Shown: positions 9,338 to 18,459, numbered from the stretch's first letter. The stretch: DNA of 64,000 bases from Luminiphilus sp051201685 (GCF_051201685.1 NZ_CP179213.1:1178001-1242000); one strand, 5' to 3'. The notes: a model not told the origin generated them from the sequence alone. Numbers and translations are program-made.

Positions 9338-9375
9338 CGACATTTAGGGTGGCGTTTTTAGACGCATAAATGTCG
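9338..9375. promoter_or_regulatory. Inverted repeat upstream of the dimethylglycine dehydrogenase-like gene
   Basis: Perfect 9-base arms CGACATTTA (9338-9346) and TAAATGTCG (9367-9375) with an inner GCGT/ACGC pair. It lies about 85-120 bases before the 9461 start, so it could be an operator or an RNA hairpin in the leader. GCGACATTT also occurs in the palindromic region upstream of fhs (about 1107-1115). Confidence 0.4.
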
Positions 9376-9460
9376 TAAATAATTGAGCGTAAAGTGGCTA
9401 AAAAGCGCCAAATCCGTGGCGATGTAACGGCATATTTTAAACGTTTTTTCAGGGGGCCCC

Positions 9461-12031
9461 ATGGCAAAGTTACCCGAACATGCACGCGTGGTTATTATTG
9501 GACAGGGAGGCATTGTTGGTGCCTCCGTCGCACACCACCTGATCGAAGCGGGTTGGGACGATATTGTAGGACTTGAGAAGTCCGCGATTCCTACCGACAT
9601 TGGATCAACGTCCCATGCGTCTGATTTTTGCTACATGACCTCCCACGACAAGCTCAATGTGTTTACGAGCACCTACAGCCGTGAATTTTATCGCGCTAGG
9701 GGCAATTATATTGAAATTGGTGGCATGGAGGTTGCGAGAAAGGGCGACGACGAGCGAATGCTGGAACTGCAACGCAAGGTCGCTTCGGGTAAAGCCTTCG
9801 GCAGCAATGCTTACATGATTTCAGCGGAGGAAGCTAAAGAGAAGTTTCCGCTCGTTGAGGAAGACATGATCCAAGGGGCTATGTGGGATCCCGATGCCGG
9901 TTTGGTGACGCCACGATCTCAGAAAGTCGCAGGTGACCTGGTGGATGAGGCCGTTGAAAGCGGCAAGCTAACGACCTTTGCCTACACGGCAGCGAGCAAA
10001 ATTATTGTAGAAGACGGTCGCGCGGTCGGTGTTGAGACCGAAAAAGGGACCATCATGGCGGACCATGTCGTGCTTTGTGCGGGTATTTGGGGCTCTTTGG
10101 TCTCTAAAACCGCAGGCGTGAAGTTGCCTCTGATGCCGCTCGAGCACCCCCTTCTGTTTTTTGGACCTTGGGATGCTCTCAAAGGCACTGGCAAGGACAT
10201 CGTTTACCCTTTGTTTAGGGATCAGGGCAATTCAGCTTACGTACGTGATACTGGCGACCCAACAACACCTGAAGGGGGCTTACTCGAGTGGGGCTACTAC
10301 GAGCCTCATAACCCTCGACTGATCGACCCAGAGGAAATTTTAGAGGCTGGTGATGCCAGATTGTCGCCGTCAATGCGGGACCTCACCCTTGATCAGGTCA
10401 TGGAGGCTTTTGAGCAAGCTGTTGAACTGACACCTGTGCTTGGTGAACTGGGCTGGGAAGAGCGGCGCTCGTTTAATGGTTTGTTGTCGGTGACAACTGA
10501 CGGCACCTCCGTCATCGGAGAAGCTCCCGATGTCGATGGCTTGTGGTTGTGCGAGGCTGTTTGGGTTAAAGATGGCCCCGGCGCCGGCAAACTGATGGCA
10601 GATTTAATGACCCACGGTCGCACTGAGATGGATTCTCACAATGTGGATCCGGCCCGGCATTACCCTATTCAGCTGACGCCAGAGTACGTGCGCAATCGCA
10701 GTTACGAAATTGCTCAGAAAATCTACACCCCAGGTGTGCATCCTCGAGAGCCCTACCTGTCTTCCAGGGGTCTTCGCACTAGTCCCTTCTACGAGCGTGA
10801 AGTGGCCCTTGGAGGTTACTTCATGGAGGTGGCGGGCTGGGAGCGAGCTCATGGCTATGCTGCTAACGAAGCGACATTGCTGCCGAAATATCGGGATCAG
10901 GTACCCAGCAGAGAAGCGGAATGGGACAACCGGCATTTTTGGGAAGTTTCCAACGCCGAGCATTTGGCGTTGAGCGATGGGGTTGGCATGATCAACCTGT
11001 CGCACTTTGCGATCTTTGATGTCATCGGGGCCGATGCGGAAGCGTTGCTCGAATATCTGTCAGTCGCAAAACTGGGCACCAATACGCCGATCGGTAAAGG
11101 CGTTTATACCCACTTCCTTGATCATACTGGAGGGGTCCGCTCAGACCTGACGATTGTCCGCTTAGCTGAAGACGCGTATCGCGTTATCTGTGGCGGCGAT
11201 ACCGGTTATCGCGATTACGTTTGGATGAAAAAGTTCCGAGGTAAGCTTGGCTTTACGAACGTAGAGTTCATCGACCAGTCTGAACAGCTGGCAACCCTTG
11301 GTTTGTGGGGGCCAGAGGCGCGAGCTACGTTACAAAAGCTGATGGACGACCCTGAAAGTGTTTCAGGTGAGGCTTTCCCTTACACGATGACTCGGGAAAT
11401 TGATGTTCTGGGCATTAAGGTGTGGGCATTCCGAATCTCTTATGTTGGTGAACAGGGTTGGGAGCTTTATTTCCCATTCGCTGATGGATTAAAGCTTTGG
11501 GACGCACTTGCAGAACTCGGCGTTACGCCCGTGGGCATTGAGACCTATGCGAACAGTCGGCGTCTGGAAAAAAGTCTGCGGTTACAAAATGCCGACTTGG
11601 AAACGGATTACAACCTGTACGAAGCGGGTTTGGCACGGCCAAAAGTAAAAGCGGCAGATTTTCACGGCAAAGAAGCCTATGTGGCGCAGCGTGAGTTACC
11701 TGAACAGATCGCTTACCTATGTACCTTTGCGCTTGAAGATACTACCGATAGTGACGGTGTGGTGCGCTACCCGGTAGGGCAGTGGCCGCTGTTGGACAAA
11801 GAGACCAAAGAAGTTATTGTTGACAGCCATGGGCGACGCTCCTACACCACTAGCGTGGCGTTTGGCCCCTCTTTGGGTCAGAATATTGCCATGGGTTATC
11901 TGCCCGCCGACCGCGCTAAAGAGGGCGATACCGTTTATATGGAATATTTCGGTAATTTTTTCTCCGCAAAAGTCACCGCGGTGGGATATCGTGCGATGCT
12001 AGACCCAGATAATGTACGGGTCAAAACCTAA
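9461..12031 (+). CDS. Dimethylglycine/sarcosine dehydrogenase-like flavoprotein with GcvT domains
   Basis: 856 residues, the size of mitochondrial and bacterial DMGDH/SARDH. The Rossmann motif VVIIGQGGIVGASVAHHL (residues 10-27) begins a DAO-type FAD domain. GSTSHASDF occupies the place where the family usually has the histidine that carries FAD covalently. From about residue 430 come a FAO_M-like linker, then GCV_T (GVYTHFLDHTGGVRSDLTI is typical) and the GCV_T C-terminal barrel. Such enzymes oxidatively remove an N-methyl group and pass it to THF as methylene-THF. Substrate cannot be fixed from sequence: dimethylglycine and sarcosine are the leading choices given the GbdR-like gene 29 bases downstream. 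GGGGGCC precedes the ATG. Confidence 0.85.
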   Translation: MAKLPEHARVVIIGQGGIVGASVAHHLIEAGWDDIVGLEKSAIPTDIGSTSHASDFCYMTSHDKLNVFTSTYSREFYRARGNYIEIGGMEVARKGDDERMLELQRKVASGKAFGSNAYMISAEEAKEKFPLVEEDMIQGAMWDPDAGLVTPRSQKVAGDLVDEAVESGKLTTFAYTAASKIIVEDGRAVGVETEKGTIMADHVVLCAGIWGSLVSKTAGVKLPLMPLEHPLLFFGPWDALKGTGKDIVYPLFRDQGNSAYVRDTGDPTTPEGGLLEWGYYEPHNPRLIDPEEILEAGDARLSPSMRDLTLDQVMEAFEQAVELTPVLGELGWEERRSFNGLLSVTTDGTSVIGEAPDVDGLWLCEAVWVKDGPGAGKLMADLMTHGRTEMDSHNVDPARHYPIQLTPEYVRNRSYEIAQKIYTPGVHPREPYLSSRGLRTSPFYEREVALGGYFMEVAGWERAHGYAANEATLLPKYRDQVPSREAEWDNRHFWEVSNAEHLALSDGVGMINLSHFAIFDVIGADAEALLEYLSVAKLGTNTPIGKGVYTHFLDHTGGVRSDLTIVRLAEDAYRVICGGDTGYRDYVWMKKFRGKLGFTNVEFIDQSEQLATLGLWGPEARATLQKLMDDPESVSGEAFPYTMTREIDVLGIKVWAFRISYVGEQGWELYFPFADGLKLWDALAELGVTPVGIETYANSRRLEKSLRLQNADLETDYNLYEAGLARPKVKAADFHGKEAYVAQRELPEQIAYLCTFALEDTTDSDGVVRYPVGQWPLLDKETKEVIVDSHGRRSYTTSVAFGPSLGQNIAMGYLPADRAKEGDTVYMEYFGNFFSAKVTAVGYRAMLDPDNVRVKT

Positions 12032-12060
12032 TCCCGTAAAATAAAAATTGGGGGTATGCT

Positions 12061-13077
12061 GTGCACGATTCAACAGTAAAAGGGGCATCTCAGACCCCTT
12101 ACCGCGTTGGGTTTCTGCTGGTTAACCAGTTCACGTTAATCTCACTTTCCAGCGCGGTTGAACCCCTGCGCGTGGCGAACCAGCTGGCCGGGCGCGAATT
12201 GTACGCTTGGGAGCTACTCGGTGAGGGCCCTGCGATACAGTCTTGCAGCGATGGCTTCGCCGTTAACCTCGACAAAACACTAGCAGATGCTACTGATTAT
12301 GATCTCGTTATTGTGGTCGGCGGTTTATCAATTGAGCAAAACCTCGAAAGGTCCGTACTCGCGTGGCTGCGCAAGCAAGCACAGCGTGGCGTGGTGATTG
12401 GATCGGTGTGCACGGGGGCCTATGTGTTGGCAAGCGCGGGCCTGCTCGATGATTATCAATGCAGTGCCCACTGGGATTGCCTCACAATACTGACAGAGCG
12501 ATTTCCTCGGGTCGGCTGTAACAACCAACTCTATACCATCGACAGGGATCGCATGACCTGCACAGGCGGAACGATCCCGATGCACATGATACTGGCCATG
12601 CTGTCCTCGCGACATCCTCAGGCTCTGGTCGATGCGGTGGCCGATATGTTGATTTGTGAGCGCTACCGTGCCGATGTCGAAATGCAGCTAGTGCCAATGT
12701 GGTCAAGAAAAGTCGAAATGCAGCCCAAGCTGAAAGAGGTATTGCAGCTGATGGAGGCAAATCTAGAGGAACCCATATTGCTGCAGGAATTGGCAGACTT
12801 CGTACACCTGTCTCGCCGGCAGCTCGAGCGGCTATTTTTAAAGTATTTGCACTGTACGCCCTCGCGCTATTACCTAAAGCTTCGACTTGACCGCGCTCGA
12901 CGCCTAGTCAAACAGAGTTCACGCTCAATCGTGGAGATCACCTCTATGTGCGGGTTTGTGTCCACGACGCACTTTAGCCGTTGTTACCGCAAGTATATTG
13001 GCGTGTCTCCCCGGGTCGACCGACTCAACTGCCAGCCCGATTACCAGTCAGCGGCTAATGAGCAGTTGTCGGCCTGA
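12061..13077 (+). CDS. gbdR: GbdR-like GlxA/AraC family transcriptional activator
   Basis: 338 residues. The N-terminal DJ-1/PfpI-type ligand domain contains VVVGGLSIEQN and GSVCTGAYVLASAGLLD; the C-terminal AraC double helix-turn-helix contains SRRQLERLFLKYLHC and GFVSTTHFSRCYRKYIGVSPR. The overall sequence, especially MEANLEEPI and the DNA-binding part, closely resembles Pseudomonas GbdR, which senses glycine betaine and dimethylglycine and activates their catabolic genes. The GTG start has GGGGG upstream, and the gene follows the dehydrogenase by 29 bases. It likely controls that gene and perhaps the corrinoid and sox operons (inference). The symbol is by resemblance from memory, not by search. 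Confidence 0.82.
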   Translation: MHDSTVKGASQTPYRVGFLLVNQFTLISLSSAVEPLRVANQLAGRELYAWELLGEGPAIQSCSDGFAVNLDKTLADATDYDLVIVVGGLSIEQNLERSVLAWLRKQAQRGVVIGSVCTGAYVLASAGLLDDYQCSAHWDCLTILTERFPRVGCNNQLYTIDRDRMTCTGGTIPMHMILAMLSSRHPQALVDAVADMLICERYRADVEMQLVPMWSRKVEMQPKLKEVLQLMEANLEEPILLQELADFVHLSRRQLERLFLKYLHCTPSRYYLKLRLDRARRLVKQSSRSIVEITSMCGFVSTTHFSRCYRKYIGVSPRVDRLNCQPDYQSAANEQLSA

Positions 13078-13255
13078 TTGGGTACAGGTTAGTCCCTGCA
13101 AAGGGCTTTGAAGTAAGGCACAGGCTCTTTACTGCTTAAAGTCGGGGCGTAGCTCTAGTAATCGTTCGAGCCACTGCCTCAGGGTCGAGTGGAGGGGCTG
13201 CTTTCACTTTGGACCGGCTGTTGTCACTTTCGTGAAGTGCCGGCTTCGCTAGACG

Positions 13256-14569
13256 TCAGTAAGCGGTATGGTCCCTGTCACCGATCTCGGTACTCCTAGC
13301 GTCAGCTACCAAAGCATCGACGTTGCTTGCGGTCAGTGTCTTTAAAAACTCAACAAGGGCTTTTTGTTCTTCTGCCGTTATGTCTAAAGGTCGAATGCGT
13401 TGATCTTGGTTGGGATCATGCCCACCCCCTTGAACGTAGAATTTCACGACGTCTTGAAGGCTTTGAATCGAGCCATCGTGCATATAGGGGGCCGTTAACG
13501 CGACGTTTCTCAGCGACGGCGTACGGTATCGCCAGCGGTCCTCAGAGCGCCCGGTGACCTCCTGGCGCCCCTTATCGATGAAGGTTTCTGTTTCAACGTC
13601 GACCCGAGGTGTCACGAAGATCCCGGGTGCAACCTGCACCTGTCTGGGCATGATTCCTCGTTCCTCGCGCAGCAGGCCTGTGCCGGTGTTATGAAATTGG
13701 CCGTCGGTGAAAAGAGCATACTCCTTCGTAAAGGTGTGACATGAATGGCAGCCCTGTTCCTGAAAAATCGCAAAACCCTGCGCAGCCTTGTCACCGAAAT
13801 CAGCGAGGTTTTCTGATTCTTTTAGAGGCTCAAAATACCAGCGATCAAATGATGAGTTGCCGCTGATAAGGGCGCGCTGATAAGTGGCGAGTGCTCGACC
13901 GAGCGTTGCCGTCGTCAAGCCTTCGTCATAGAGCTTTGTGAAGATCGATTGGTAGGCAGGGATTGCCGTTAACCGTGACAGCACAGCTGTCTTTGACGGG
14001 TTGGCCATTTCATTGCGTGCCAGTAGCGGTGACCATACTTGCGCTTCAAGGGAATTTTCCCGACCGTCCCAAAATAACGTTGATTGAAACGCTAGGTTGT
14101 AGAGCGAAGGTGCATTGCGCCGTCCTCCGCGGCCTTCATCGCCTACAGGGGTCGCCAATTCATTTTGAGTGAAGCCCTGCTCAGGCACGTGACACATGGC
14201 GCAGGACAAGTTGGCATTGGCAGACAGGCGACGATCAAAGAACAGTTGGCGCCCTAGATCAACTTCTTCGCTGCGCAGAGGGGCAGCTATCCGGGGTAGC
14301 CCTAACTGCGGCACACTGGCTTGCTCTGCCAGCGGCAATCGCTGCCCAGACTGCTCAAGTATCGCTTCTGATTGTGTTTTGTACTCCGTGGAGTCGTAGC
14401 CGTCCCTGTTGTCGGCCAGTCCTACGCGATGTGTGGCCTGCCCATGGGCAAAAGGCATTACAAAAGGCACTAACAGCCCCAGCAAACACAACATTTTTAC
14501 GGGCGTCACAGCTTGATTTAAAAGTCCCGTAAAGGGCTGCGATTTTATTTTAGAAAGTGCTAGTCTCAT
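13256..14569 (-). CDS. MauG/di-haem cytochrome c peroxidase family protein
   Basis: 437 residues with an N-terminal hydrophobic segment (residues 26-43) consistent with export. Two c-type haem motifs: C123-AM-C126-H (LSCAMCHVPE) and C274-HS-C277-H (QGCHSCHTF). The family reduces H2O2 or, as MauG, oxidises residues in a partner protein. It is divergent from mtoX with about 30 bases between starts. In published mtoX loci a mauG gene accompanies mtoX and a SCO gene, and a role in maturing the oxidase or removing its H2O2 has been suggested. No good Shine-Dalgarno is visible; an internal ATG (residue 26) would leave only the signal peptide core. Confidence 0.88.
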   Translation of the reverse strand: MRLALSKIKSQPFTGLLNQAVTPVKMLCLLGLLVPFVMPFAHGQATHRVGLADNRDGYDSTEYKTQSEAILEQSGQRLPLAEQASVPQLGLPRIAAPLRSEEVDLGRQLFFDRRLSANANLSCAMCHVPEQGFTQNELATPVGDEGRGGRRNAPSLYNLAFQSTLFWDGRENSLEAQVWSPLLARNEMANPSKTAVLSRLTAIPAYQSIFTKLYDEGLTTATLGRALATYQRALISGNSSFDRWYFEPLKESENLADFGDKAAQGFAIFQEQGCHSCHTFTKEYALFTDGQFHNTGTGLLREERGIMPRQVQVAPGIFVTPRVDVETETFIDKGRQEVTGRSEDRWRYRTPSLRNVALTAPYMHDGSIQSLQDVVKFYVQGGGHDPNQDQRIRPLDITAEEQKALVEFLKTLTASNVDALVADARSTEIGDRDHTAY

Positions 14570-14601
14570 GGTTATAAGGATAAACCATTGGAGTGAAAAC
14601 T

Positions 14602-15951
14602 ATGAGTCGGATGTTAATTGCCTTACTGGGAATTTTAATGGTGGCTGTAGCCCCGATATCCCTGGCAGATGAGACCTGTATGTCGCCGTATATGGCGAAG
14701 ATCGTGGGTCAAGAAGACTATGTTTATATCTGGACCTTGGGCATGGAGGATGTCGGCGACGGCGAGGACAAGCTGGTTACCGTTGACGTTAATCCCGATT
14801 CAGAGCACTACGGCGAAGTGGTGCACAGCTTGTCAGTGGGTGGCCGCAACGAAGCACACCACTCCGGTTTAACTGATGACCGCCGCTATCTTTGGGCCTC
14901 GGGCTTAGACACTAGCAAAATCTTTATCTTCGATATTTACACTGACCCTGCCCAGCCCCGTCTGCATCGCGAAATCGATGATTTCGTGGCAAAAACCGGG
15001 GGTATTGTCGGACCCCACACAAACTATGCGTTGCCGGGTCGCATGTTGATCACTGGACTGTCGAATAATCGAGATCATGGCGGACGCACAGGTATGGCCG
15101 AGTACACCAACGACGGTGATTTTATTACCAGCGTTTGGATGCCTACCGATGATAACTTGCAGGGTGCGGTTAAGTCGGGGAACTATGCCGATGGCTATGG
15201 TTACGATGCGCGAGCGCTGCCCCGCAGAAATGTTCTGGTGACGTCCTCATTCACGGGCTGGAACAACTACATGATGAACCTTGGCAAAATGATGGGTGAT
15301 CCCGAGGCAATGAAGCGCTTTGGTAATACTGTGGTCATTTGGGATTTACATGCTCGCACACCCAAAAAGGTCCTCGATGTTCCGGGTGCACCATTAGAGC
15401 TGCGCTGCGCTTGGGGTTCACGCTCCAACTATTGCTTTACGACTACGGCGCTAACCTCAAAGATTTGGTTGATTTACGAGGATGACGCTGGCGAGTGGCA
15501 GTCTAAGCCCGTGGCAGATATCGGTGATGCCAGCAAGATACCGCTGCCGGTAGACATCTCTATCTCGGCCGATGATAACCACCTATGGGTCAACACTTGG
15601 AATGATGGTTTGGTGCGTTTGTTTGATATTTCTGATCCCCACGCACCTGAGCAGGTGTTTGAAAAGCGTATTGGTGAGCAAATCAACATGGTGTCTCAAA
15701 GCTGGGATGGCGAACGCGTGTACTTCACTTCATCGCTGCTCGCTAACTGGGATAAGACCGAGTCTGGTGGTGAGGACGATGTTCAGTACTTCAAGCTCTA
15801 CAACTGGGATGGGGCAACGCTGACGCCGCAATTTAGTCTCGATTTTGTCGAGATGGGTCTTGGGTCACCGCATCAAATGCGTTTTGGGGCCCATGCACTT
15901 TACGGCAACGCACCTGCTAAAACCGGCTACGATGATATGGCCGCACGCTAA
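14602..15951 (+). CDS. mtoX: Methanethiol oxidase (selenium-binding protein SBP56 family)
   Basis: 449 residues from the ATG at 14602, preferred over a GTG nine bases earlier because TTGGAG lies 8 bases before it. A signal peptide (LIALLGILMVAVAPISLA) indicates periplasmic location, as for the characterised bacterial enzyme. CMSPYMAKI, the HHSGLTDDRRYLWASGLD block, GPHTNYALPGRMLITGLSN and DGYGYDARALPRRNVLVTSS are SBP56 hallmarks, with the histidines thought to bind copper. The reaction is methanethiol + O2 to formaldehyde, H2S and H2O2. Flanked by a mauG-like gene and a SCO copper chaperone, the published arrangement of mtoX loci. Formaldehyde can feed the THF C1 pool encoded nearby. Confidence 0.9.
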   Translation: MSRMLIALLGILMVAVAPISLADETCMSPYMAKIVGQEDYVYIWTLGMEDVGDGEDKLVTVDVNPDSEHYGEVVHSLSVGGRNEAHHSGLTDDRRYLWASGLDTSKIFIFDIYTDPAQPRLHREIDDFVAKTGGIVGPHTNYALPGRMLITGLSNNRDHGGRTGMAEYTNDGDFITSVWMPTDDNLQGAVKSGNYADGYGYDARALPRRNVLVTSSFTGWNNYMMNLGKMMGDPEAMKRFGNTVVIWDLHARTPKKVLDVPGAPLELRCAWGSRSNYCFTTTALTSKIWLIYEDDAGEWQSKPVADIGDASKIPLPVDISISADDNHLWVNTWNDGLVRLFDISDPHAPEQVFEKRIGEQINMVSQSWDGERVYFTSSLLANWDKTESGGEDDVQYFKLYNWDGATLTPQFSLDFVEMGLGSPHQMRFGAHALYGNAPAKTGYDDMAAR

Positions 15952-15955
15952 CGCT

Positions 15956-16627
15956 ATGCGGCAGTGGTTAATAGGCCTGCTAGGGTGGTGTGCGGTATCA
16001 GCGTTTGCTGCACCCCACCAACACGAGCCCCCGGTGGTATTGGCGCCGGGGTATGAGGATCTTCAGTTTGAACCCCCGTCTGCGGGCAGCTATCAACTTC
16101 CGTCTATGGGTGATGCAGCCGATGGCCTGATACTCAATACCTCGGGTAATGCTGGTCGTTTGCATGATTACTTGGGTGATAAAGCGACGGTGTTGAGTTT
16201 TATCTTCACCACCTGCAACGATGTGAACGGCTGTCCCCTTGCGACCTATGTTATGAGCGGTGTTCAAAAGGCCGTCCTAAAAGATCCTGAGCTTGTCGAT
16301 CAAGTCCGTATCGTTAGCTTTAGTTTTGATCCCGAGAAAGACACCCCTTCGGTATTGGGGCGCTATGGTGATCAGTTCAGGGCTGAAGGTTTTGATTGGG
16401 AATTTCTTACGACCGCCTCAGAGGATGCTCTTCGACCGACCCTCGATGCCTACGATCAGTGGGTGATTCGAGATTACGATGAAGAGGGTAACTACTTAGG
16501 CACCATGTCGCACATATTACGGGTGTACCTGATCGACAGTGATCGACGCATTCGCAATATTTATAGTACGTCTTACTTGCACGCGGATACTGTTGTCAAT
16601 GACTTGCGAACCCTGCTCATGCAGTAG
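15956..16627 (+). CDS. SCO1/SenC family copper chaperone
   Basis: 223 residues from the ATG at 15956, four bases after the mtoX stop; an earlier start would lie inside mtoX. A signal peptide (WLIGLLGWCAVSAFA) points to the periplasm. Thioredoxin-fold SCO features: cysteines C87 and C93 in FTTCNDVNGCPLATYV (spacing C-x5-C, longer than the C-x3-C of classic Sco1 but seen in some relatives), SFDPEKDTP, and the copper-ligand histidine in GTMSHILRVYLIDSD. It probably loads copper into MtoX, with which it is surely co-transcribed. Confidence 0.9.
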   Translation: MRQWLIGLLGWCAVSAFAAPHQHEPPVVLAPGYEDLQFEPPSAGSYQLPSMGDAADGLILNTSGNAGRLHDYLGDKATVLSFIFTTCNDVNGCPLATYVMSGVQKAVLKDPELVDQVRIVSFSFDPEKDTPSVLGRYGDQFRAEGFDWEFLTTASEDALRPTLDAYDQWVIRDYDEEGNYLGTMSHILRVYLIDSDRRIRNIYSTSYLHADTVVNDLRTLLMQ

Positions 16628-16910
16628 GCGCGACTTTTGATCTATGCGTAACAACCGAACCGATTTATAAGCGACGTATCCGCCGCGCTAAATTTAATCC
16701 CTGTTTCTGCTGTAAGCGGCGGCTGAAGTTGCTCTGCAGGTTTTAAGGGTGTGGCTGAGGAGTATTGGCATTCAGAACAGAGCATGCCACTTTGGGTAAT
16801 AGGCCTAATCGGCAGTCGTTGTTCTGATGCTGCTCGCCGTAGTCCCAGCCACAATCCCCGTCCTGTAGCGGGGCTAATCAAAGTAGTCAGTGATAAGTGA
16901 GGAGTAGATC

Positions 16911-18332
16911 ATGTATATCAACGGACAGTGGCTTGAAGAAGGGCCCACCTTTGAGGTGTACAACCCTGCAACTGGCGTCTCGATAGGTTCGGTGATCGAT
17001 GTTAGTAACGAGCAAGTTCTAGACGCGGTTGCTGCAGCCGAAGCGGCCTTTCCGGCGTGGTCAAAGACAACCGCTTACGAGCGATCGGCAATTTTGACGC
17101 GGTGCCATACCTTAATGATGGAGCGCCAAAGGACGCTGGCCGAGCTTATGACCACCGAGCAGGGCAAGCCCTTAAAAGCGGCGATGAACGAAGTGAAATA
17201 CGCCGCCGATTTTCTACTGTGGTTTGCTGAAGAGGCCAAGCGTATATACGGCGAGACAATTCCCTCCGCCCGATCAGATCAGCGTTTTCTCGTTCACAAG
17301 CAAGCTGTTGGTGTTGTTGCTGCAATTACTCCGTGGAATTACCCCATTTCTATGCTGACGCGGAAGCTGGGTCCAGCCTTAGCGGCGGGATGTACTGCTG
17401 TTCTTAAACCGGCAGAAGCGACACCGCTTTGTGCCGTTGCGGTTTTTGAAATTCTGCATGAAGCCGGTTTGCCCGCGGGTGTTGCGAACCTTGTAACAGT
17501 CAGCGACCCCAAGCCTGTTGGCGAAATATTCTGTACGCACCGAGCCATTCGTAAGCTGACCTTCACGGGCTCCACCGCTGTAGGGAAGTCTCTGGCTCAG
17601 GCGGCGGCTCCGCAACTAAAACGTGTATCTATGGAGCTGGGAGGGCATGCGCCTTTTATTGTCTTTGATGATGCTGATCCGGTACACGCCGCTAAGGGTG
17701 TTTCCTTGGTTAAGTTCTTGAACACGGGACAGGCCTGTATCAGCCCCAACCGAATTTTTGTCCAGCGAAAAATTCTTGATAGCTTCCTCGACACACTTCA
17801 GGGCCGAATTGAGAAACTTCACGCAGGTGACGGCATGGAGCCATCGACCACGATAGGCCCCCTCATTAATCATGCTGCAATTGAAAAAATTGACCGGCAA
17901 GTTCAGGATGCCGTCGCCCAGGGCGCTAGTCTCCACAGTGGCGGCCGTCGCCTTACTGAGGACGGTCTCGAGGAGGGCTGCTTTTATTCACCAACCCTTC
18001 TCAGCAATGTGTCCTCTGACATGCTGATTTATCGCGAGGAAACCTTTGGACCTGTTGCCGCTGTAATTGCCTTTGATGACGACGATGACGTTGTCGCAAT
18101 GGCGAACGATACTGACTATGGTCTGGCTGCTTACGTTTACACGCAGAACTTGTCCCGGGCATTACGCACCTTTGAAGCGTTGAATTTTGGCATCATCGGC
18201 ATCAACGATATCAATCCAACCAGTGCCGCGGCGCCATTTGGTGGTATGAAGGAGAGTGGTTTAGGACGAGAGGGTGCACGGGAGGGGCTAGAGGAGTACC
18301 TAGAAACGAAATTGGGGGGACTCAGTATTTAG
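16911..18332 (+). CDS. NAD(P)-dependent aldehyde dehydrogenase, succinate-semialdehyde dehydrogenase-like
   Basis: 473 residues, complete ALDH fold. FTGSTAVGKSL binds the cofactor, MELGGHAPFIVFDDADP contains the general-base glutamate near residue 242, and NTGQACISPNRIFV holds the nucleophile Cys276. The FDDADP and ISPNR contexts resemble GabD-type succinate or glutarate semialdehyde dehydrogenases more than betaine aldehyde dehydrogenases, so the substrate is uncertain. An AGTGAGGAG Shine-Dalgarno precedes the ATG. It stands alone between the mtoX locus and the convergent corrinoid operon. Clearing an aldehyde from methylated-amine or thiol breakdown is possible but unproven. Confidence 0.85.
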   Translation: MYINGQWLEEGPTFEVYNPATGVSIGSVIDVSNEQVLDAVAAAEAAFPAWSKTTAYERSAILTRCHTLMMERQRTLAELMTTEQGKPLKAAMNEVKYAADFLLWFAEEAKRIYGETIPSARSDQRFLVHKQAVGVVAAITPWNYPISMLTRKLGPALAAGCTAVLKPAEATPLCAVAVFEILHEAGLPAGVANLVTVSDPKPVGEIFCTHRAIRKLTFTGSTAVGKSLAQAAAPQLKRVSMELGGHAPFIVFDDADPVHAAKGVSLVKFLNTGQACISPNRIFVQRKILDSFLDTLQGRIEKLHAGDGMEPSTTIGPLINHAAIEKIDRQVQDAVAQGASLHSGGRRLTEDGLEEGCFYSPTLLSNVSSDMLIYREETFGPVAAVIAFDDDDDVVAMANDTDYGLAAYVYTQNLSRALRTFEALNFGIIGINDINPTSAAAPFGGMKESGLGREGAREGLEEYLETKLGGLSI

Positions 18333-18440
18333 CATGTTCACCGGCGAGAGGGTTGTGAGCCGCCAGAGGACAGAGGGCCTCTGCAGTGCGTGTACGAGCC
18401 CGCTTTAGGGTGATCCCGCAGTCTTTTGGCTTCGTGGCGA

Positions 18441-18459
18441 GACCCGCTCGGTGCGGGTC
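18441..18459. other. Stem-loop between convergent genes
   Basis: GACCCG (18441-18446) and CGGGTC (18454-18459) form a 6-bp stem with a 7-base loop between the aldehyde dehydrogenase and the end of the corrinoid operon. No T-run follows on either strand, so a factor-independent terminator is doubtful. Confidence 0.3.

Noticed and set aside
16642..16881. 79-residue minus-strand frame after the SCO gene
   Set aside because: No recognisable family, no ribosome site, and biased composition; a CxxC alone is not enough.
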